Shown: positions 51,162-64,000, counted from the stretch's first letter. The stretch: 64,000 nt of DNA from Thiopseudomonas alkaliphila (GCF_001267175.1 NZ_CP012358.1:1820001-1884000), one strand, 5' to 3'. The notes: generated by a model from the sequence alone, not told the origin. Program-made: numbers and translations.

Positions 51162-52721
51162 GTGTCTGTCGAACTTTGGCTACAGTGCGTAGATTTTTTA
51201 TGCGATGAACTGCCCTCGCAGCAATTCAATACGTGGATTCGTCCCTTACAGGTAGAAGCGCACCCCGGTGGATTAAATATTTATGCCCCCAATCGCTTTG
51301 TTTTAGATTGGGTGAACGAAAAGTATATTACCCGTTTATTAGAGCTGATGGCGGAGCGCAATAATGGGATTGCCCCGCAGTTGACCTTATTAATCGGCAG
51401 TCGGCATAAAAAATCCGCAATACCGGCCGCAGCGCCAGTGGGTAAGTTGCAAATTCCGGCGCCGATTGTGATTCATACGCCACAAATGCCCGAGGTTGAG
51501 CCAATTTATCAGGCTGCGCCTGAGCCAGTAGCCGCACCGACGCCAGCCTCAGCTCCCACAGTAAAACGCACGACCAGTAGCAGTAGCCAAAAAAGCAGTG
51601 CCGAGCGTCCAGGTTTTGAACCCTTGCTTGAAGCCAATAGCGCACCAACGCCGGTTTCTACCCCCGAGCGTAAAGAGCAAGTAGAAGGGGCACTGAAACA
51701 TGTTAGTGCGCTGAACCGAGCGTTCACTTTTGATAGCTTTGTTGAGGGTAAATCGAACCAGCTAGCCCGTGCAGCTGCTTGGCAAGTAGCTGATAATCCT
51801 AAGCATGGTTATAACCCACTCTTTTTATATGGCGGAGTAGGGCTTGGTAAAACTCACTTGATGCATGCGGTGGGTAACCATTTAATGCAAAAGAATCCCA
51901 ATGCTAAGGTCATTTATTTGCACTCAGAACGCTTTGTCGCCGACATGGTAAAAGCCTTGCAGATGAATGCCTTTAATGAGTTTAAAAATTACTACCGCTC
52001 GGTGGACGCTTTACTGATTGATGATATTCAATTCTTTGCCAATAAAGAGCGTTCCCAAGAAGAGTTCTTCCATACGTTTAATGCATTACTGGAAGGTAAT
52101 CAGCAGGTTATTTTAACCAGTGATCGCTACCCTAAAGAAATTGATGGCTTAGAAGAACGGTTAAAATCCCGTTTTGGTTGGGGCTTAACTGTTGCGGTTG
52201 AGCCGCCAGAGCTGGAAACGCGGGTTGCGATCTTGATGAAAAAAGCGGAAGAGAGCAAGGTCAGCTTGCCCCATGATGCAGCGTTCTTTATTGCTCAGCG
52301 TATCCGTTCCAACGTGCGTGAACTAGAGGGGGCGTTAAAAAGGGTCATTGCCCACTCGCACTTCACTAATGAGCCAATTACCATTGAGCTGATTCGTGAA
52401 TCACTCAAAGACTTATTAGCACTGCAAGAAAAGCTGATTAGTATTGATAATATTCAGCGTACTGTGGCTGAGTATTACAAAATCAAAATGTCCGACATGA
52501 TGTCGAAACGACGTTCACGTTCTATCGCACGGCCTAGACAAATGGCCATGGCACTGGCAAAACAGTTAACCAACCACAGCTTGCCAGAAATTGGTGATGC
52601 TTTTGGCGGCCGAGACCATACTACGGTGTTGCATGCTTGCCGAAAAATTGCTGAGCTACGCGAAACGGATGCTGGCATCAGCGAAGACTTCCACAACCTT
52701 TACCGCACCTTATCAAGCTAA
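51162..52721 (+). CDS. dnaA: Chromosomal replication initiator DnaA
   Basis: The 519-residue AAA+ initiator starts at a GTG ([12 protein letters not shown]), as in pseudomonads. After an N-terminal DnaB-interaction domain comes a long Pro/Ala/Ser linker (about residues 85-190). The ATPase has [10 protein letters not shown] (near 223) and LLIDDIQFF. The DNA-binding domain IV ends with [13 protein letters not shown]. It heads the dnaA-dnaN-recF-gyrB operon but is 31 kb from rpmH and the probable oriC. Confidence 0.98.
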   Translation: MSVELWLQCVDFLCDELPSQQFNTWIRPLQVEAHPGGLNIYAPNRFVLDWVNEKYITRLLELMAERNNGIAPQLTLLIGSRHKKSAIPAAAPVGKLQIPAPIVIHTPQMPEVEPIYQAAPEPVAAPTPASAPTVKRTTSSSSQKSSAERPGFEPLLEANSAPTPVSTPERKEQVEGALKHVSALNRAFTFDSFVEGKSNQLARAAAWQVADNPKHGYNPLFLYGGVGLGKTHLMHAVGNHLMQKNPNAKVIYLHSERFVADMVKALQMNAFNEFKNYYRSVDALLIDDIQFFANKERSQEEFFHTFNALLEGNQQVILTSDRYPKEIDGLEERLKSRFGWGLTVAVEPPELETRVAILMKKAEESKVSLPHDAAFFIAQRIRSNVRELEGALKRVIAHSHFTNEPITIELIRESLKDLLALQEKLISIDNIQRTVAEYYKIKMSDMMSKRRSRSIARPRQMAMALAKQLTNHSLPEIGDAFGGRDHTTVLHACRKIAELRETDAGISEDFHNLYRTLSS

Positions 52722-52736
52722 TTTATAGGATTTGTT

Positions 52737-53840
52737 ATGCACTTTACTATTTCACGCGAGGCGCTGCTGCCTGCTTTACAACTAGTAGCAGGAGTGGTTG
52801 AGCGTCGCCAAACCATGGCAGTGCTGTCAAACATCTTGTTAGTGTTGCAAGGCCAAGAATTAAGTTTGACCGGTACTGACACTGAAGTTGAGTTAGTCGG
52901 GCGAGTCACTTTAGATCAGCCTGGGGAATCAGGTGAAATTACAGTACCTGCGCGTAAACTAATGGATATTTGTAAAAGCCTACCTACCGATGCGCAGTTA
53001 AACATAGAGCTAGATGACCATCGTTTAGTGATTAAGTCGGGCCGTAGTCAGTTTACCCTGACCACGTTACCGGCGGCTGACTTCCCATCAGTTGAAGAGA
53101 GTGCAGGCTCCTTAATGCTCAATATTGAGCAGAAAAAACTACGCCACCTAATTGAGCGCACTAGCTTTGCCATGGCCCAGCAAGATGTGCGTTATTACCT
53201 TAATGGTTTGTTACTGGAGGTGCGCTCTGGACAATTGCGTGCAGTAGCAACCGATGGTCACCGTCTGGCAATGTGTGAGGTGGATACTGGGGTTGATCGC
53301 AATGATGAGCACCAAATAATTGTGCCGCGTAAGGGAGTGCTTGAGCTGGCTCGCTTAATGAGTTCAGATAGCGAGCACGTTAATTTAGTGTTTGGCAGTA
53401 ACCATATTCGCGCCACTACACCTAATTTTACCTTCACCTCTAAATTGGTTGACGGCAAGTTTCCAGATTACGAACGAGTACTGCCACAAAACAGCAGTAA
53501 ATTAGTAACGGCTAATCGCTTAGGCTTAAAAGATGCTTTAACCCGAGCTTCAATTTTATCTAATGAAAAGTATCGTGGAATTCGCTTAGATCTAGAAAAT
53601 AATTTACTGCGCATCGAAGCCAATAACCCTGAGCAAGAGCAGGCTAAAGAAGAAGTGGCAGTGGAGTACTTGGGCGAGCCATTAAATATTGGATTTAACG
53701 TCAGCTACCTATTAGATGTGCTTAATGTCATGACTGAAGAGCAGGTGGTGCTGCGTATGGCCGATGCTAATAGCAGTACCTTGTTGCAAGAAGCCAGTAA
53801 TGCCAACTCGTCATACGTTGTTATGCCAATGCGCATTTAG
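52737..53840 (+). CDS. dnaN: DNA polymerase III beta sliding clamp
   Basis: The 367-residue clamp has three homologous domains and starts MHFTISREALLPALQLVAGVVERRQTMAVLSN. The C-terminal SYVVMPMRI forms the partner-binding pocket and is intact. It is 15 bases after dnaA. Confidence 0.98.
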   Translation: MHFTISREALLPALQLVAGVVERRQTMAVLSNILLVLQGQELSLTGTDTEVELVGRVTLDQPGESGEITVPARKLMDICKSLPTDAQLNIELDDHRLVIKSGRSQFTLTTLPAADFPSVEESAGSLMLNIEQKKLRHLIERTSFAMAQQDVRYYLNGLLLEVRSGQLRAVATDGHRLAMCEVDTGVDRNDEHQIIVPRKGVLELARLMSSDSEHVNLVFGSNHIRATTPNFTFTSKLVDGKFPDYERVLPQNSSKLVTANRLGLKDALTRASILSNEKYRGIRLDLENNLLRIEANNPEQEQAKEEVAVEYLGEPLNIGFNVSYLLDVLNVMTEEQVVLRMADANSSTLLQEASNANSSYVVMPMRI

Positions 53841-53858
53841 GGCTAAGCCGCAATCTTT

Positions 53859-57378
<3,520 letters not shown>

Positions 57379-57402
57379 TTAAGGTTATACGCTTAAGAAA
57401 AG

Positions 57403-57430
57403 GCGAGCTCAAGATGAGCTCGCTTTTTTT
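57403..57430 (+). terminator. Terminator after gyrB
   Basis: GCGAGCTC and GAGCTCGC form an 8-base stem with a 5-base loop, followed by seven T residues. It closes the dnaA operon before the convergent sensor kinase gene. Confidence 0.92.
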
Positions 57431-57440
57431 GTACCGCTAA

Positions 57441-58766
57441 TTAAGAATCCACAGTGGTTAAAATAGGCAGATATAAGCGCGCAATTAAGCCTTGGGGCTG
57501 GTTGCTGCTGAGGGAGAGTTGTCCTTGATAGCGATCGGTAATGGCCTGCACGATGGCCAGTCCAAGGCCAGAACCTTGCTGATTACTGGCGCGCCAGAAG
57601 CGTTGATGCATCTGTGCCAGTTGCTGCTGATCGAGGCTAAGCCCTTGATCCTTCACCTCAAAAATTAGATCTTGCTCGATTTGGCTGAGGGTGAGGGTAA
57701 TCGGTTGCTGGTGGCTATAGCGCAGGGCATTTTCTAATAAATTGCGCAGAGCAATCACCGCTAAGGATTCAGGTAGTGCTAAGCGCACCGGTTGTTGCAG
57801 CTGGTTATCGAGTTGAATCCATTGTGGTTGTAAGTTGGTAAGTTCTGACAGGCTAACGCGTACTACCTGATCGGCCAGTACCCCTTGTTCATCTTCAAAT
57901 AGCTCAGTGGCTTCAACCCGCGCCAATAACAGTAATTGCTCTAGGGTGCGCTGTAGACGTTCAACGCCATGCTCGGCTTTAGTCAGCGCGACTTGCGACT
58001 GCTCACCGTTGGTCATCTGGGCCAGTTGTAGATGGGTTTTTATTGCAGTAAGCGGGGTGCGTAGCTCATGGGCGGCATCTCCGGTGAAGCGCCGTTCTCG
58101 AGCTAATAAATCCTCAATTCGGGCAAATAGCTGATTTAACGTATCAACCAAGGGCGCTAGCTCGTGGGGTAAAGGCTTGAGCGGTAAGGGGGCTAAATCA
58201 TTGGCTGAACGTTGAGCTAGGCTATGGCGCAACTGTTTAAGCGGTGCTAAACCTTGGCCAATTCCAAGCCAGATCAGCACCAAACTTCCCAGCAAAGCTA
58301 AGAGTACCGGTAACGCAGCAGCGATTAAGATCGAGCGCTCCAAGGCTTCACGTTCTTCCATGCGATCAGCGGTGGTAACCATTAATTGATTACGGGTCAG
58401 GGTAAAGGTGCGCCAGCGATCGGCATCAACGCTGGTTTCGCTAAAGCCGCCGGCATGGCTCGCTAAAGCCTGACTGGGGCTGCTGGGGGTATGCACCAAG
58501 ACTTCGCCCCGCAGCGAGTTAACTTGGCAGACTAAGCCATCAGGAATCCCCAGCTGATCAGTGGCTAATGGATTACTAGGAATCAGTAGCGGTGGCGGCA
58601 GTTGCTCTAATAAGCCAGCGACCATACGCGCTGAAGAGGCTAAGCGCTCATCTAGGGCGTAGGAGACCTCTTTACGCAAATCACCCAGCAACCAGATAGC
58701 TGCTAAGGACCAGAGCAAAATAAAGGTACCACTGAGGGTCAGCAGGAGGCGGCGGCGAATACTCAT
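57441..58766 (-). CDS. Sensor histidine kinase (QseC/PmrB-like), possible DsbS
   Basis: A 441-residue inner-membrane kinase with helices at about residues 8-28 and 145-168 and a periplasmic sensor region of about 115 residues between them that includes Cys80. The phosphorylated histidine is His233 (DAAHELRTPLTAIK). The N box LRNLLENALRYS and the ATP-lid segment SGLGLAIVQAI are intact. It overlaps the regulator gene by 4 bases. In P. aeruginosa an analogous kinase-regulator pair flanks dsbD2 and dsbG and is, from memory, copper-responsive (DsbRS); assignment here rests on synteny only. Confidence 0.88.
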   Translation of the reverse strand: MSIRRRLLLTLSGTFILLWSLAAIWLLGDLRKEVSYALDERLASSARMVAGLLEQLPPPLLIPSNPLATDQLGIPDGLVCQVNSLRGEVLVHTPSSPSQALASHAGGFSETSVDADRWRTFTLTRNQLMVTTADRMEEREALERSILIAAALPVLLALLGSLVLIWLGIGQGLAPLKQLRHSLAQRSANDLAPLPLKPLPHELAPLVDTLNQLFARIEDLLARERRFTGDAAHELRTPLTAIKTHLQLAQMTNGEQSQVALTKAEHGVERLQRTLEQLLLLARVEATELFEDEQGVLADQVVRVSLSELTNLQPQWIQLDNQLQQPVRLALPESLAVIALRNLLENALRYSHQQPITLTLSQIEQDLIFEVKDQGLSLDQQQLAQMHQRFWRASNQQGSGLGLAIVQAITDRYQGQLSLSSNQPQGLIARLYLPILTTVDS

Positions 58767-59425
58767 GGTGCCGGGCCTAAACGAAAGCCTAAACCGCGGA
58801 CAGTTTCCACAATCTGGCTGCCCAGCTTACGGCGCAAATTATGGATATGCACATTCAGCGCATTGCTTTCTACACCCTCACTAAAACCATAGAGACTGTC
58901 TTGTAGTTGCTCGCTGCTGAGAATGCGCCCAGGGCTATGCAGTAACGCCATCAATAACGCATGCTCTTTGGCTGAGAGTAAGACCGGTTGCTGATTGAGA
59001 GTGACCGACTTCCCAGAAGGATCGTAAGTGAGTGCTCCATACTCAATTAAATTACTGCTTCGGCCGCTGCTGCGGCGTAATAAGCTGTGCAACCGAGCAG
59101 CTAGTTCCCGTAAGTCAAAGGGCTTGAGCAAATAATCATCGGCCCCCGCCTGTAGGCCAGCTACGCGCTGGGTGACGGCATCGCGGGCGCTTAAAATCAG
59201 CACCGGTAAATCGATTCCTTGCTTACGTTGCCGCTCTAAAAAAACTAAGCCGTCTTCATCGGGCAGGCCTAAATCTAAAATTAAAGCATCAAAACTGGCC
59301 AGTTTTAAAGCTTGTTCAGCAGCGGCAGCAGTGGCCATATGGTCTACGGTAAAGCCTTGTACGGTTAATCCAGCCACTACGCCTTCGGCAATTAAGTGGT
59401 CATCTTCAACTAAAAGTACATGCAT
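58763..59425 (-). CDS. OmpR-family response regulator (QseB/PmrA-like), possible DsbR
   Basis: A 220-residue regulator with the phospho-acceptor Asp51 (ILDLGLPDEDG), acidic pocket Asp8-Asp9 and the conserved LLKPFDLREL. A C-terminal winged helix ends NVHIHNLRRKLGSQIVETVRGLGFRL. It is divergent from dsbD. A direct-repeat box that suits this regulator class lies between them, so it probably controls dsbD-tlpA-dsbG and itself. Confidence 0.9.
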   Translation of the reverse strand: MHVLLVEDDHLIAEGVVAGLTVQGFTVDHMATAAAAEQALKLASFDALILDLGLPDEDGLVFLERQRKQGIDLPVLILSARDAVTQRVAGLQAGADDYLLKPFDLRELAARLHSLLRRSSGRSSNLIEYGALTYDPSGKSVTLNQQPVLLSAKEHALLMALLHSPGRILSSEQLQDSLYGFSEGVESNALNVHIHNLRRKLGSQIVETVRGLGFRLGPAP

Positions 59426-59493
59426 CGAGCCTGATCCTTACGCCATTAAGTGACGCACTAGCAAAACGTAAGCCTGTATCATACAGCGGATTT

Positions 59494-59510
59494 CTTAATC
59501 CTAGATTAAT
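59494..59510. promoter_or_regulatory. PmrA/QseB-type direct-repeat operator between the regulator and dsbD
   Basis: CTTAAT-N5-ATTAAT fits the consensus HTTAAK-N5-HTTAAK known for PmrA-like regulators. It also contains the dyad TTAATC-CTA-GATTAA. A -10-like TAGAAT lies at 59520-59525, about 10 bases downstream, so the box would occupy the -35 region of dsbD as at activated promoters. Confidence 0.7.
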
Positions 59511-59556
59511 CGCCATCGGTAGAATACTAACGCAAACTATTCTTAAAGGGTGTGTC

Positions 59557-61272
59557 ATGCCTCGTTTACTCTCATGGTTGCTGTTGTTCTGGTTAATTCC
59601 AGCCCAGGCATTTATTACCAATCAAGATGATTTTTTACCGGTGGAACAGGCGTTTCAGTTTGAATTGATTCAGCCTGATCAAGGTCAGCCAATTTTGGCT
59701 TGGAAGATCGCCGATGGTTATTATCTTTACCAACATAAGCTTGGCTTAATTGATGACAGTGGAACGGCGGTTGAGTTGGAGTTGCCGCCGGGAATTCCCC
59801 ATTCTGATGAGTATTTTGGTGATTCTGAAATTTACCGTAATCAACTCTCAATTAATTTGCCTGAAGCTGTCGAGCCACCTTACGAGGTGCGCTGGCAAGG
59901 TTGTGCGGATGCAGGTTTATGTTATGCACCTCAAGAGTTAGTTATTGGTGGCGAGTTAAGCCAAACGGGAGCGCCTGCGTTAGCTGAGGATCAAAGCATT
60001 GCTGCCACCTTGGCCGATGCTGGGTTGTTGTGGAATTTAGTGGCCTTTTTTGGCATGGGCTTACTGTTAGCCTTTACTCCGTGCATGCTGCCAATGCTGC
60101 CGATTCTAACCAGTGTAGTGGGTGGCGCTCAGCGTGGTGGCTGGAGCGGCGCGCGGCTGGGACTGGCCTTTGTGCTGCCGATGGCATTGGTGTATGCACT
60201 CTTGGGGGTATTGGCGGCTAAGCTTGGGGGCAACTTACAGGCCGCGCTACAGCAGCCGTGGCTCCTGATTCCCTTTGCTGGAATTTTTATTGCTTTAGCC
60301 TTAGCTCAGTTTGGGGTGTATACCCTGCAATTACCGGCAGTGATTCGTGATCGCTTACAAACGGTAGATCGCAAACAAAAAGGCGGCAACATGCTGGGCG
60401 TGGCGATTATGGGAGCGTTGTCGGCATTGCTGGTGGGCCCCTGCATGACCGCACCGTTAGCCGGAGCGCTGCTGTATATCGCCCAAAGTGGTGATGGCGC
60501 AACCGGTGGACTGGCATTATTTGCCCTTGGCTTAGGGAGCGGAACGCCACTGCTGTTAGCGATTAGCTTTGGTATGCGCTGGATGCCAAAACCTGGGGTA
60601 TGGATGGAAAACGTCAATAAAACCTTTGGCTTTGCCTTAATTGCAGCCGCTATTTTAATCACTCAACCGCTGTATAGCGATACCTTGGCCTTGGGTTTAT
60701 GGGGCGCTTGGTTATTGAGTGTAGCGGTATTTTTTAGCCAGGTGCAGGCTACGAGTAAGCTGTATTTTATCGGTCGTTATTTAGCTTTTTTATTAGGGAT
60801 TTGGAGTGCGGCCATGATTTTTGGAGCGGCCGCTGGAGGTTATGATCCTTTGCGTCCACTTTCAGGCTTAACAGCCGGTGCATCGGTAGCCAGTGCTCAT
60901 CAGCAGCAGTTTTTGCGTACGCCATCGGTTGATGAGCTAAAGCAACAGCTGGCCCAAGCACAGCAACAAGAGCAATGGGCATTAGTGGATTTTTACGCCG
61001 ACTGGTGTGTTTCTTGTAAGGTGATGGAACGTGAAGTATTTGCTAAGCCAGAGGTACAACAGGCATTAGCTGGCATGCGTTTACTGCAAATTGATGTGAC
61101 TGATAACACCAAAGCACAGCAGGCCTATATGCAAGAAATTAGTATCATGGGGCCCCCGACGATTTTATTTATCTCCCCTGATGGTAGCGAGATTCGAGCC
61201 CAGCGTATTACTGGAGAGGTCAATGCTGAGCAATTTTTGGCTTACTTAGCCCGCGCTAAAGGAGAGGCTTAA
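59557..61272 (+). CDS. dsbD: Thiol:disulfide interchange protein DsbD
   Basis: A 571-residue inner-membrane reductant transporter that moves electrons from thioredoxin to the periplasm. The signal peptide ends near residue 18. The N-terminal domain carries Cys116 and Cys122 (CADAGLCYAPQ). The membrane core has the paired cysteines in AFTPCMLPMLPIL and LLVGPCMTAPLAG. The C-terminal thioredoxin domain has WCVSC. All six catalytic cysteines are present. The tlpA-like gene starts on its last base. Confidence 0.95.
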   Translation: MPRLLSWLLLFWLIPAQAFITNQDDFLPVEQAFQFELIQPDQGQPILAWKIADGYYLYQHKLGLIDDSGTAVELELPPGIPHSDEYFGDSEIYRNQLSINLPEAVEPPYEVRWQGCADAGLCYAPQELVIGGELSQTGAPALAEDQSIAATLADAGLLWNLVAFFGMGLLLAFTPCMLPMLPILTSVVGGAQRGGWSGARLGLAFVLPMALVYALLGVLAAKLGGNLQAALQQPWLLIPFAGIFIALALAQFGVYTLQLPAVIRDRLQTVDRKQKGGNMLGVAIMGALSALLVGPCMTAPLAGALLYIAQSGDGATGGLALFALGLGSGTPLLLAISFGMRWMPKPGVWMENVNKTFGFALIAAAILITQPLYSDTLALGLWGAWLLSVAVFFSQVQATSKLYFIGRYLAFLLGIWSAAMIFGAAAGGYDPLRPLSGLTAGASVASAHQQQFLRTPSVDELKQQLAQAQQQEQWALVDFYADWCVSCKVMEREVFAKPEVQQALAGMRLLQIDVTDNTKAQQAYMQEISIMGPPTILFISPDGSEIRAQRITGEVNAEQFLAYLARAKGEA

Positions 61273-62084
61273 TGTTAAGTGTTAACTTGGGACCTTTAGC
61301 TATTCCAGCAAACTTAGCGTTATTGTATTTAGGCTTTTTTATCGCCTGGATGACCGGCTGGATTATTGGCCGTAAGCGTGGAGTTAATCCAGAATCAGCA
61401 CTTTTTAATATGCTGTTAGGCGGTGCCTTAGTTGCTCGAATCGCCTTTGTGGTGAGTTATTTTGAGCAATATAAAGCCCAGCCGTTAGGCATGCTGGATA
61501 TTCGTGATGGCGGTTTTTTACTCATCCCAGGATTGATTGCCGCGATTGTGATTGGCGTGTTATATGCTATTTGGCAGCGATCATTACGTACACCGCTGAG
61601 TATTGGCGTGGTGGTTGGTGCTATGATTTGGGGGGCTGGAATTTCACTGTTGAGTGCCTTTGAAAGCAGTCAAAGTATCCCTGAGTTGGCCTTGCGTGAC
61701 TTGCAGGGAAATCCTGTGGCTTTGCATGAGTTAGACGATAAACCCTTAGTGGTGAATTTGTGGGCGACTTGGTGTCCACCTTGTCGTCGCGAAATGCCGG
61801 TATTAGAAGCGGCACAAAAAGCCAATCCAGATGTCCGTTTTGTGTACGTCAATCAAGGTGAAGGGCAAGAATTAGTGGCTGATTTTTTATTGCAGCAACA
61901 ATTAGAGCTATCCGGTGTATTACTTGACAGTGGCGCGCGGGCGGGACAAGCCGTCGGTTCGCGCTCCTTGCCTACCACCTTATTTTATAACAGTGGCGGT
62001 CAGTTGCAGCACAGTCATTTGGGTGAGCTGTCCAATGCCAGTTTAGATCATTCGTTGAAGCACATTAAAGCTTCAGCTAAGTAA
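61272..62084 (+). CDS. Membrane-anchored TlpA-like thiol reductase with multi-helix N-terminus
   Basis: A 270-residue protein. The first 130 residues form about four membrane helices (LALLYLGFFIAWMTGWIIG, LLGGALVARIAFVVSY, LIPGLIAAIVIGVLYAIW, IGVVVGAMIWGAGISLL) that faintly recall an Lgt-type core. A TlpA/ResA-type thioredoxin domain follows with Trp167-Cys168-Pro-Pro-Cys171 and cis-Pro RSLPTTLFY. It probably takes electrons from DsbD. It overlaps dsbD by 1 base and is 21 bases before dsbG. Confidence 0.88.
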   Translation: MLSVNLGPLAIPANLALLYLGFFIAWMTGWIIGRKRGVNPESALFNMLLGGALVARIAFVVSYFEQYKAQPLGMLDIRDGGFLLIPGLIAAIVIGVLYAIWQRSLRTPLSIGVVVGAMIWGAGISLLSAFESSQSIPELALRDLQGNPVALHELDDKPLVVNLWATWCPPCRREMPVLEAAQKANPDVRFVYVNQGEGQELVADFLLQQQLELSGVLLDSGARAGQAVGSRSLPTTLFYNSGGQLQHSHLGELSNASLDHSLKHIKASAK

Positions 62085-62105
62085 TAGAGAACAAGGAAAT
62101 TTTTA

Positions 62106-62864
62106 ATGAAACCATTTGCAATTGCATCACTCGCTGCACTTTTAGCCGCGCCTGCTGTGGCGCTAGACGCAGACTATCCTGCGCCGATTAAAGCCATGCA
62201 AGAGCGTGGCATTGAAGTGTTAGAGAAGGTCGACGCGCCGGCCAATCTAACCGCTTACACTGCACTGTATCAGGGCCGCCCTTTAGTGTTGTATGTAACC
62301 GCAGACAATAAGCATGCGTTAATCGGTAGCTTACTAGATGAGCAAGGGACAGACTTAACTAGTTCGGTAATTGAGGAAAAAATTGCCCGTCCCCAAGGGG
62401 AAAAAATGTGGGCAGAAATGGAGAAAATGGATTGGATTAAAGATGGTTCAGATAAAGCGAAGCAGGTCGCCTATGTTTTTACTGATCCCAATTGCCCTTA
62501 CTGTAAAAAATTCTGGGCCGATGCGCGTCCTTGGGTAGATGCAGGAGAGGTTCAGCTGCGCCACTTTGTGGTAGGTATGTTAAGTGAGGGCAGTGCGAAA
62601 AAAGCAGCGTCTATCTTAACGGCTAAAGATCAAACCAAAGCATTAAATGATAACGAGAGTGGTAAAAAAGCAGCAAAAGAAATTACCGTGTCCGCGGCAG
62701 TGAAAAAGCAGTTAGACACTAATATGCAGATGATGCAAGGATTAGGTGCAAGCGGTACACCAGCGATTTTCTATAAAGATGAAACGGGTTTACTGCAACT
62801 GCAGCCCGGTGCAGCCAGTGCTGAAAAACTGGTGGAAATGTTTGGTGCTAAACCGAAGAAATAA
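62106..62864 (+). CDS. dsbG: Thiol:disulfide interchange protein DsbG
   Basis: A 252-residue periplasmic protein with a signal peptide ending near AVAL (residue 20), an N-terminal dimerisation domain and a thioredoxin domain. The active site is Cys130-Pro-Tyr-Cys133 (DPNCPYCKKFW), the CPYC version typical of DsbG, with the cis-Pro loop SGTPAIFY. It keeps or isomerises disulfides and is recycled by DsbD, the first gene of this operon. Confidence 0.93.
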   Translation: MKPFAIASLAALLAAPAVALDADYPAPIKAMQERGIEVLEKVDAPANLTAYTALYQGRPLVLYVTADNKHALIGSLLDEQGTDLTSSVIEEKIARPQGEKMWAEMEKMDWIKDGSDKAKQVAYVFTDPNCPYCKKFWADARPWVDAGEVQLRHFVVGMLSEGSAKKAASILTAKDQTKALNDNESGKKAAKEITVSAAVKKQLDTNMQMMQGLGASGTPAIFYKDETGLLQLQPGAASAEKLVEMFGAKPKK

Positions 62865-62878
62865 TCTTGGGTTAAGCA

Positions 62879-62905
62879 AAAAAGGCGCTATCACAGCGCC
62901 TTTTT
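62879..62905. terminator. Bidirectional terminator between dsbG and trpA
   Basis: AAAGGCGCT and AGCGCCTTT form a 9-base stem with a 5-base loop, with a T-run on the plus side and A residues (T on the minus strand) on the other. It serves both convergent operons. Confidence 0.9.
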
Positions 62906-62929
62906 CATTTTTAATTTTAGCTTCAGTCG

Positions 62930-63736
62930 TTAGCGAGCACTGCGAATGCCTTGGCTTAGCTCGCGGCACAGTGCCAGCACCTCATCCACAGCTTGCTGAT
63001 CATTCTCAGCTTGCTCGATTTTATTGACTAAAGCTGAACCGACCACCACGCCATCAGCACGCTTGGCAACTTCTGCCGCATGTTCAGGGGTGCGAATTCC
63101 AAAGCCAATACATACCGGTAAATCTGAGTGGCGACGAATTCTCGCGACGGCTTCTTCCACTTGATCCATGGTAGCTGAACCAGCTCCTGTGACTCCGGCA
63201 ACGGAAACATAATAGACAAAACCAGCGCTTCCGGCTAAGACCGTAGGTAACCGTTGATCGTCAGTGGTGGGAGTGGTTAAGCGAATAAAATCTAATCCAG
63301 AGGCTTGGGCGGGCGTACAAAAATCAGCGTTATGTTCGGGGGGTAAATCCACCACAATCATGCCATCGACGCCAGCGGCTGTGGCATCGGCAATAAATTG
63401 CTCAACACCGTAGTGATAAATAGGGTTGAAGTAACCCATTAATACCACTGGAGTTTCTTGGTTAGTTTGACGAAACTCACTGACCATTTGTAACGTTTTA
63501 CGTAGATTTTGACCGTTGGCCAATGAGCGTAAGTTAGCCTTTTGAATCGCAGGACCATCGGCCATTGGATCGGTAAAGGGCATCCCTAGCTCGATAATAT
63601 CGGCCCCAGCGGCTGGTAAACCCTTAAAAATTTGCAGCGCCGCTGAATAGTTAGGATCCCCTGCAGTGACAAAGGTAACTAGTGCGGCACGATTTTCTTG
63701 TTTTAGCTTGGCAAAGCAATCTGTAAAGCGGCTCAT
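62930..63736 (-). CDS. trpA: Tryptophan synthase alpha subunit
   Basis: The 268-residue TIM-barrel subunit cleaves indole-3-glycerol phosphate. The catalytic Glu is in [18 protein letters not shown] and the Asp in [10 protein letters not shown]. The phosphate loop appears as [10 protein letters not shown]. Its ATG overlaps the trpB stop by 4 bases, the usual coupled trpBA arrangement. Confidence 0.97.
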   Translation of the reverse strand: MSRFTDCFAKLKQENRAALVTFVTAGDPNYSAALQIFKGLPAAGADIIELGMPFTDPMADGPAIQKANLRSLANGQNLRKTLQMVSEFRQTNQETPVVLMGYFNPIYHYGVEQFIADATAAGVDGMIVVDLPPEHNADFCTPAQASGLDFIRLTTPTTDDQRLPTVLAGSAGFVYYVSVAGVTGAGSATMDQVEEAVARIRRHSDLPVCIGFGIRTPEHAAEVAKRADGVVVGSALVNKIEQAENDQQAVDEVLALCRELSQGIRSAR

Positions 63737-64000
63737 GCTGGTTGCTCCTCTAGGTTTAAATAGTGCATGACCGATTGCATGTCTTTATCACCACGGCCAG
63801 AGAGATTCACTACCATTAGGTGATCAGTTGGCAGTTTGGGTGCTCGTTTAAACATTTCAGCCAGCGCGTGGGAGGATTCCAGTGCCGGAATAATTCCCTC
63901 TAAACGGCAGCACTCTTGGAAGGCGGCTAAGGCTTCATCATCTGTAATTGCGGTATATTCCACCCGACCGATATCATTTAACCAAGAGTGTTCAGGGCCA
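63733..64000 (-). CDS. trpB: Tryptophan synthase beta subunit, C-terminal part
   Basis: Only the last 89 codons or so are in the window; the frame is open through the right edge ([24 protein letters not shown], then the phosphate/PLP-region [10 protein letters not shown]). TrpB condenses indole with serine using PLP. No start codon is present here, so the gene begins outside the window. Confidence 0.96.
   Translation of the reverse strand, partial: GPEHSWLNDIGRVEYTAITDDEALAAFQECCRLEGIIPALESSHALAEMFKRAPKLPTDHLMVVNLSGRGDKDMQSVMHYLNLEEQPA

Overview
This window looks like the replication-origin neighbourhood of a Pseudomonadaceae-type gammaproteobacterium with moderate GC. Protein sequences, gene names and local order are pseudomonad-like: rpmH-rnpA-yidD-yidC-mnmE-mnmG-rsmG-parA-parB-atpIBEFHAGDC-glmU on one side, dnaA-dnaN-recF-gyrB and trpBA on the other. 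A lower-GC relative such as Thiopseudomonas/Oblitimonas would fit, but the genus cannot be fixed from sequence reading alone. No rRNA, tRNA, insertion sequence, prophage or CRISPR array was found.

Layout. 1-3.9 kb: end of a SpmAB-like membrane protein, a lipoprotein amidase (AmiD-like), a TM2 protein and glmU. 4-11 kb: the complete ATP synthase operon. 11-20 kb: parB, parA, rsmG, mnmG, mnmE, yidC, yidD, rnpA and rpmH, all on the minus strand. Two AT-rich intergenic regions here, mnmG/mnmE (15.37-15.84 kb) and upstream of rpmH (19.93-20.41 kb), both carry DnaA boxes. They share motifs at matching spacings and look like two copies of one origin-type sequence. 20.4-27.7 kb: a DUF2254 membrane protein, a copper module (cueR, copA and a classical CueR operator), a degenerate 2OG-oxygenase-like protein, a DUF2059 protein, a zinc-ribbon pseudogene, rarD and a gamma-carbonic anhydrase. 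27.8-39 kb: prlC, a YheV-like gene, rpoZ, spoT, ridA, cytochrome c551, sco, srkA, mtgA, DUF423, thiS, thiG, trmB and gmk. 39-44.4 kb: a TPR protein, two overlapping uncharacterised P-loop GTPases, nhaD and an AT-rich orphan gene. 44.4-51 kb: a flavin reductase-like protein, ubiD, rho, trxA, ppx and a DUF3301 protein. 51-57.4 kb: dnaA, dnaN, recF (containing two perfect parS sites) and gyrB. 57.4-64 kb: a two-component system divergent from dsbD-tlpA-dsbG, then trpA and the end of trpB.

How it fits together. The left arm supplies tRNA modification, membrane insertion, chromosome partition and ATP synthesis. The right arm supplies replication initiation, the clamp, recombination and gyrase. In Pseudomonas rpmH and dnaA are direct neighbours flanking oriC. 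Here they are about 31 kb apart, and the interval holds blocks that in Pseudomonas lie on both sides of the origin, which points to rearrangement around oriC. ParB is encoded at 11-12 kb, while the two parS sites seen lie in recF at 54 kb. A copper and thiol-redox theme recurs: CueR/CopA, Sco, cytochrome c551, and a Dsb operon beside a PmrA/QseB-like two-component system with a matching direct-repeat box in the shared promoter.
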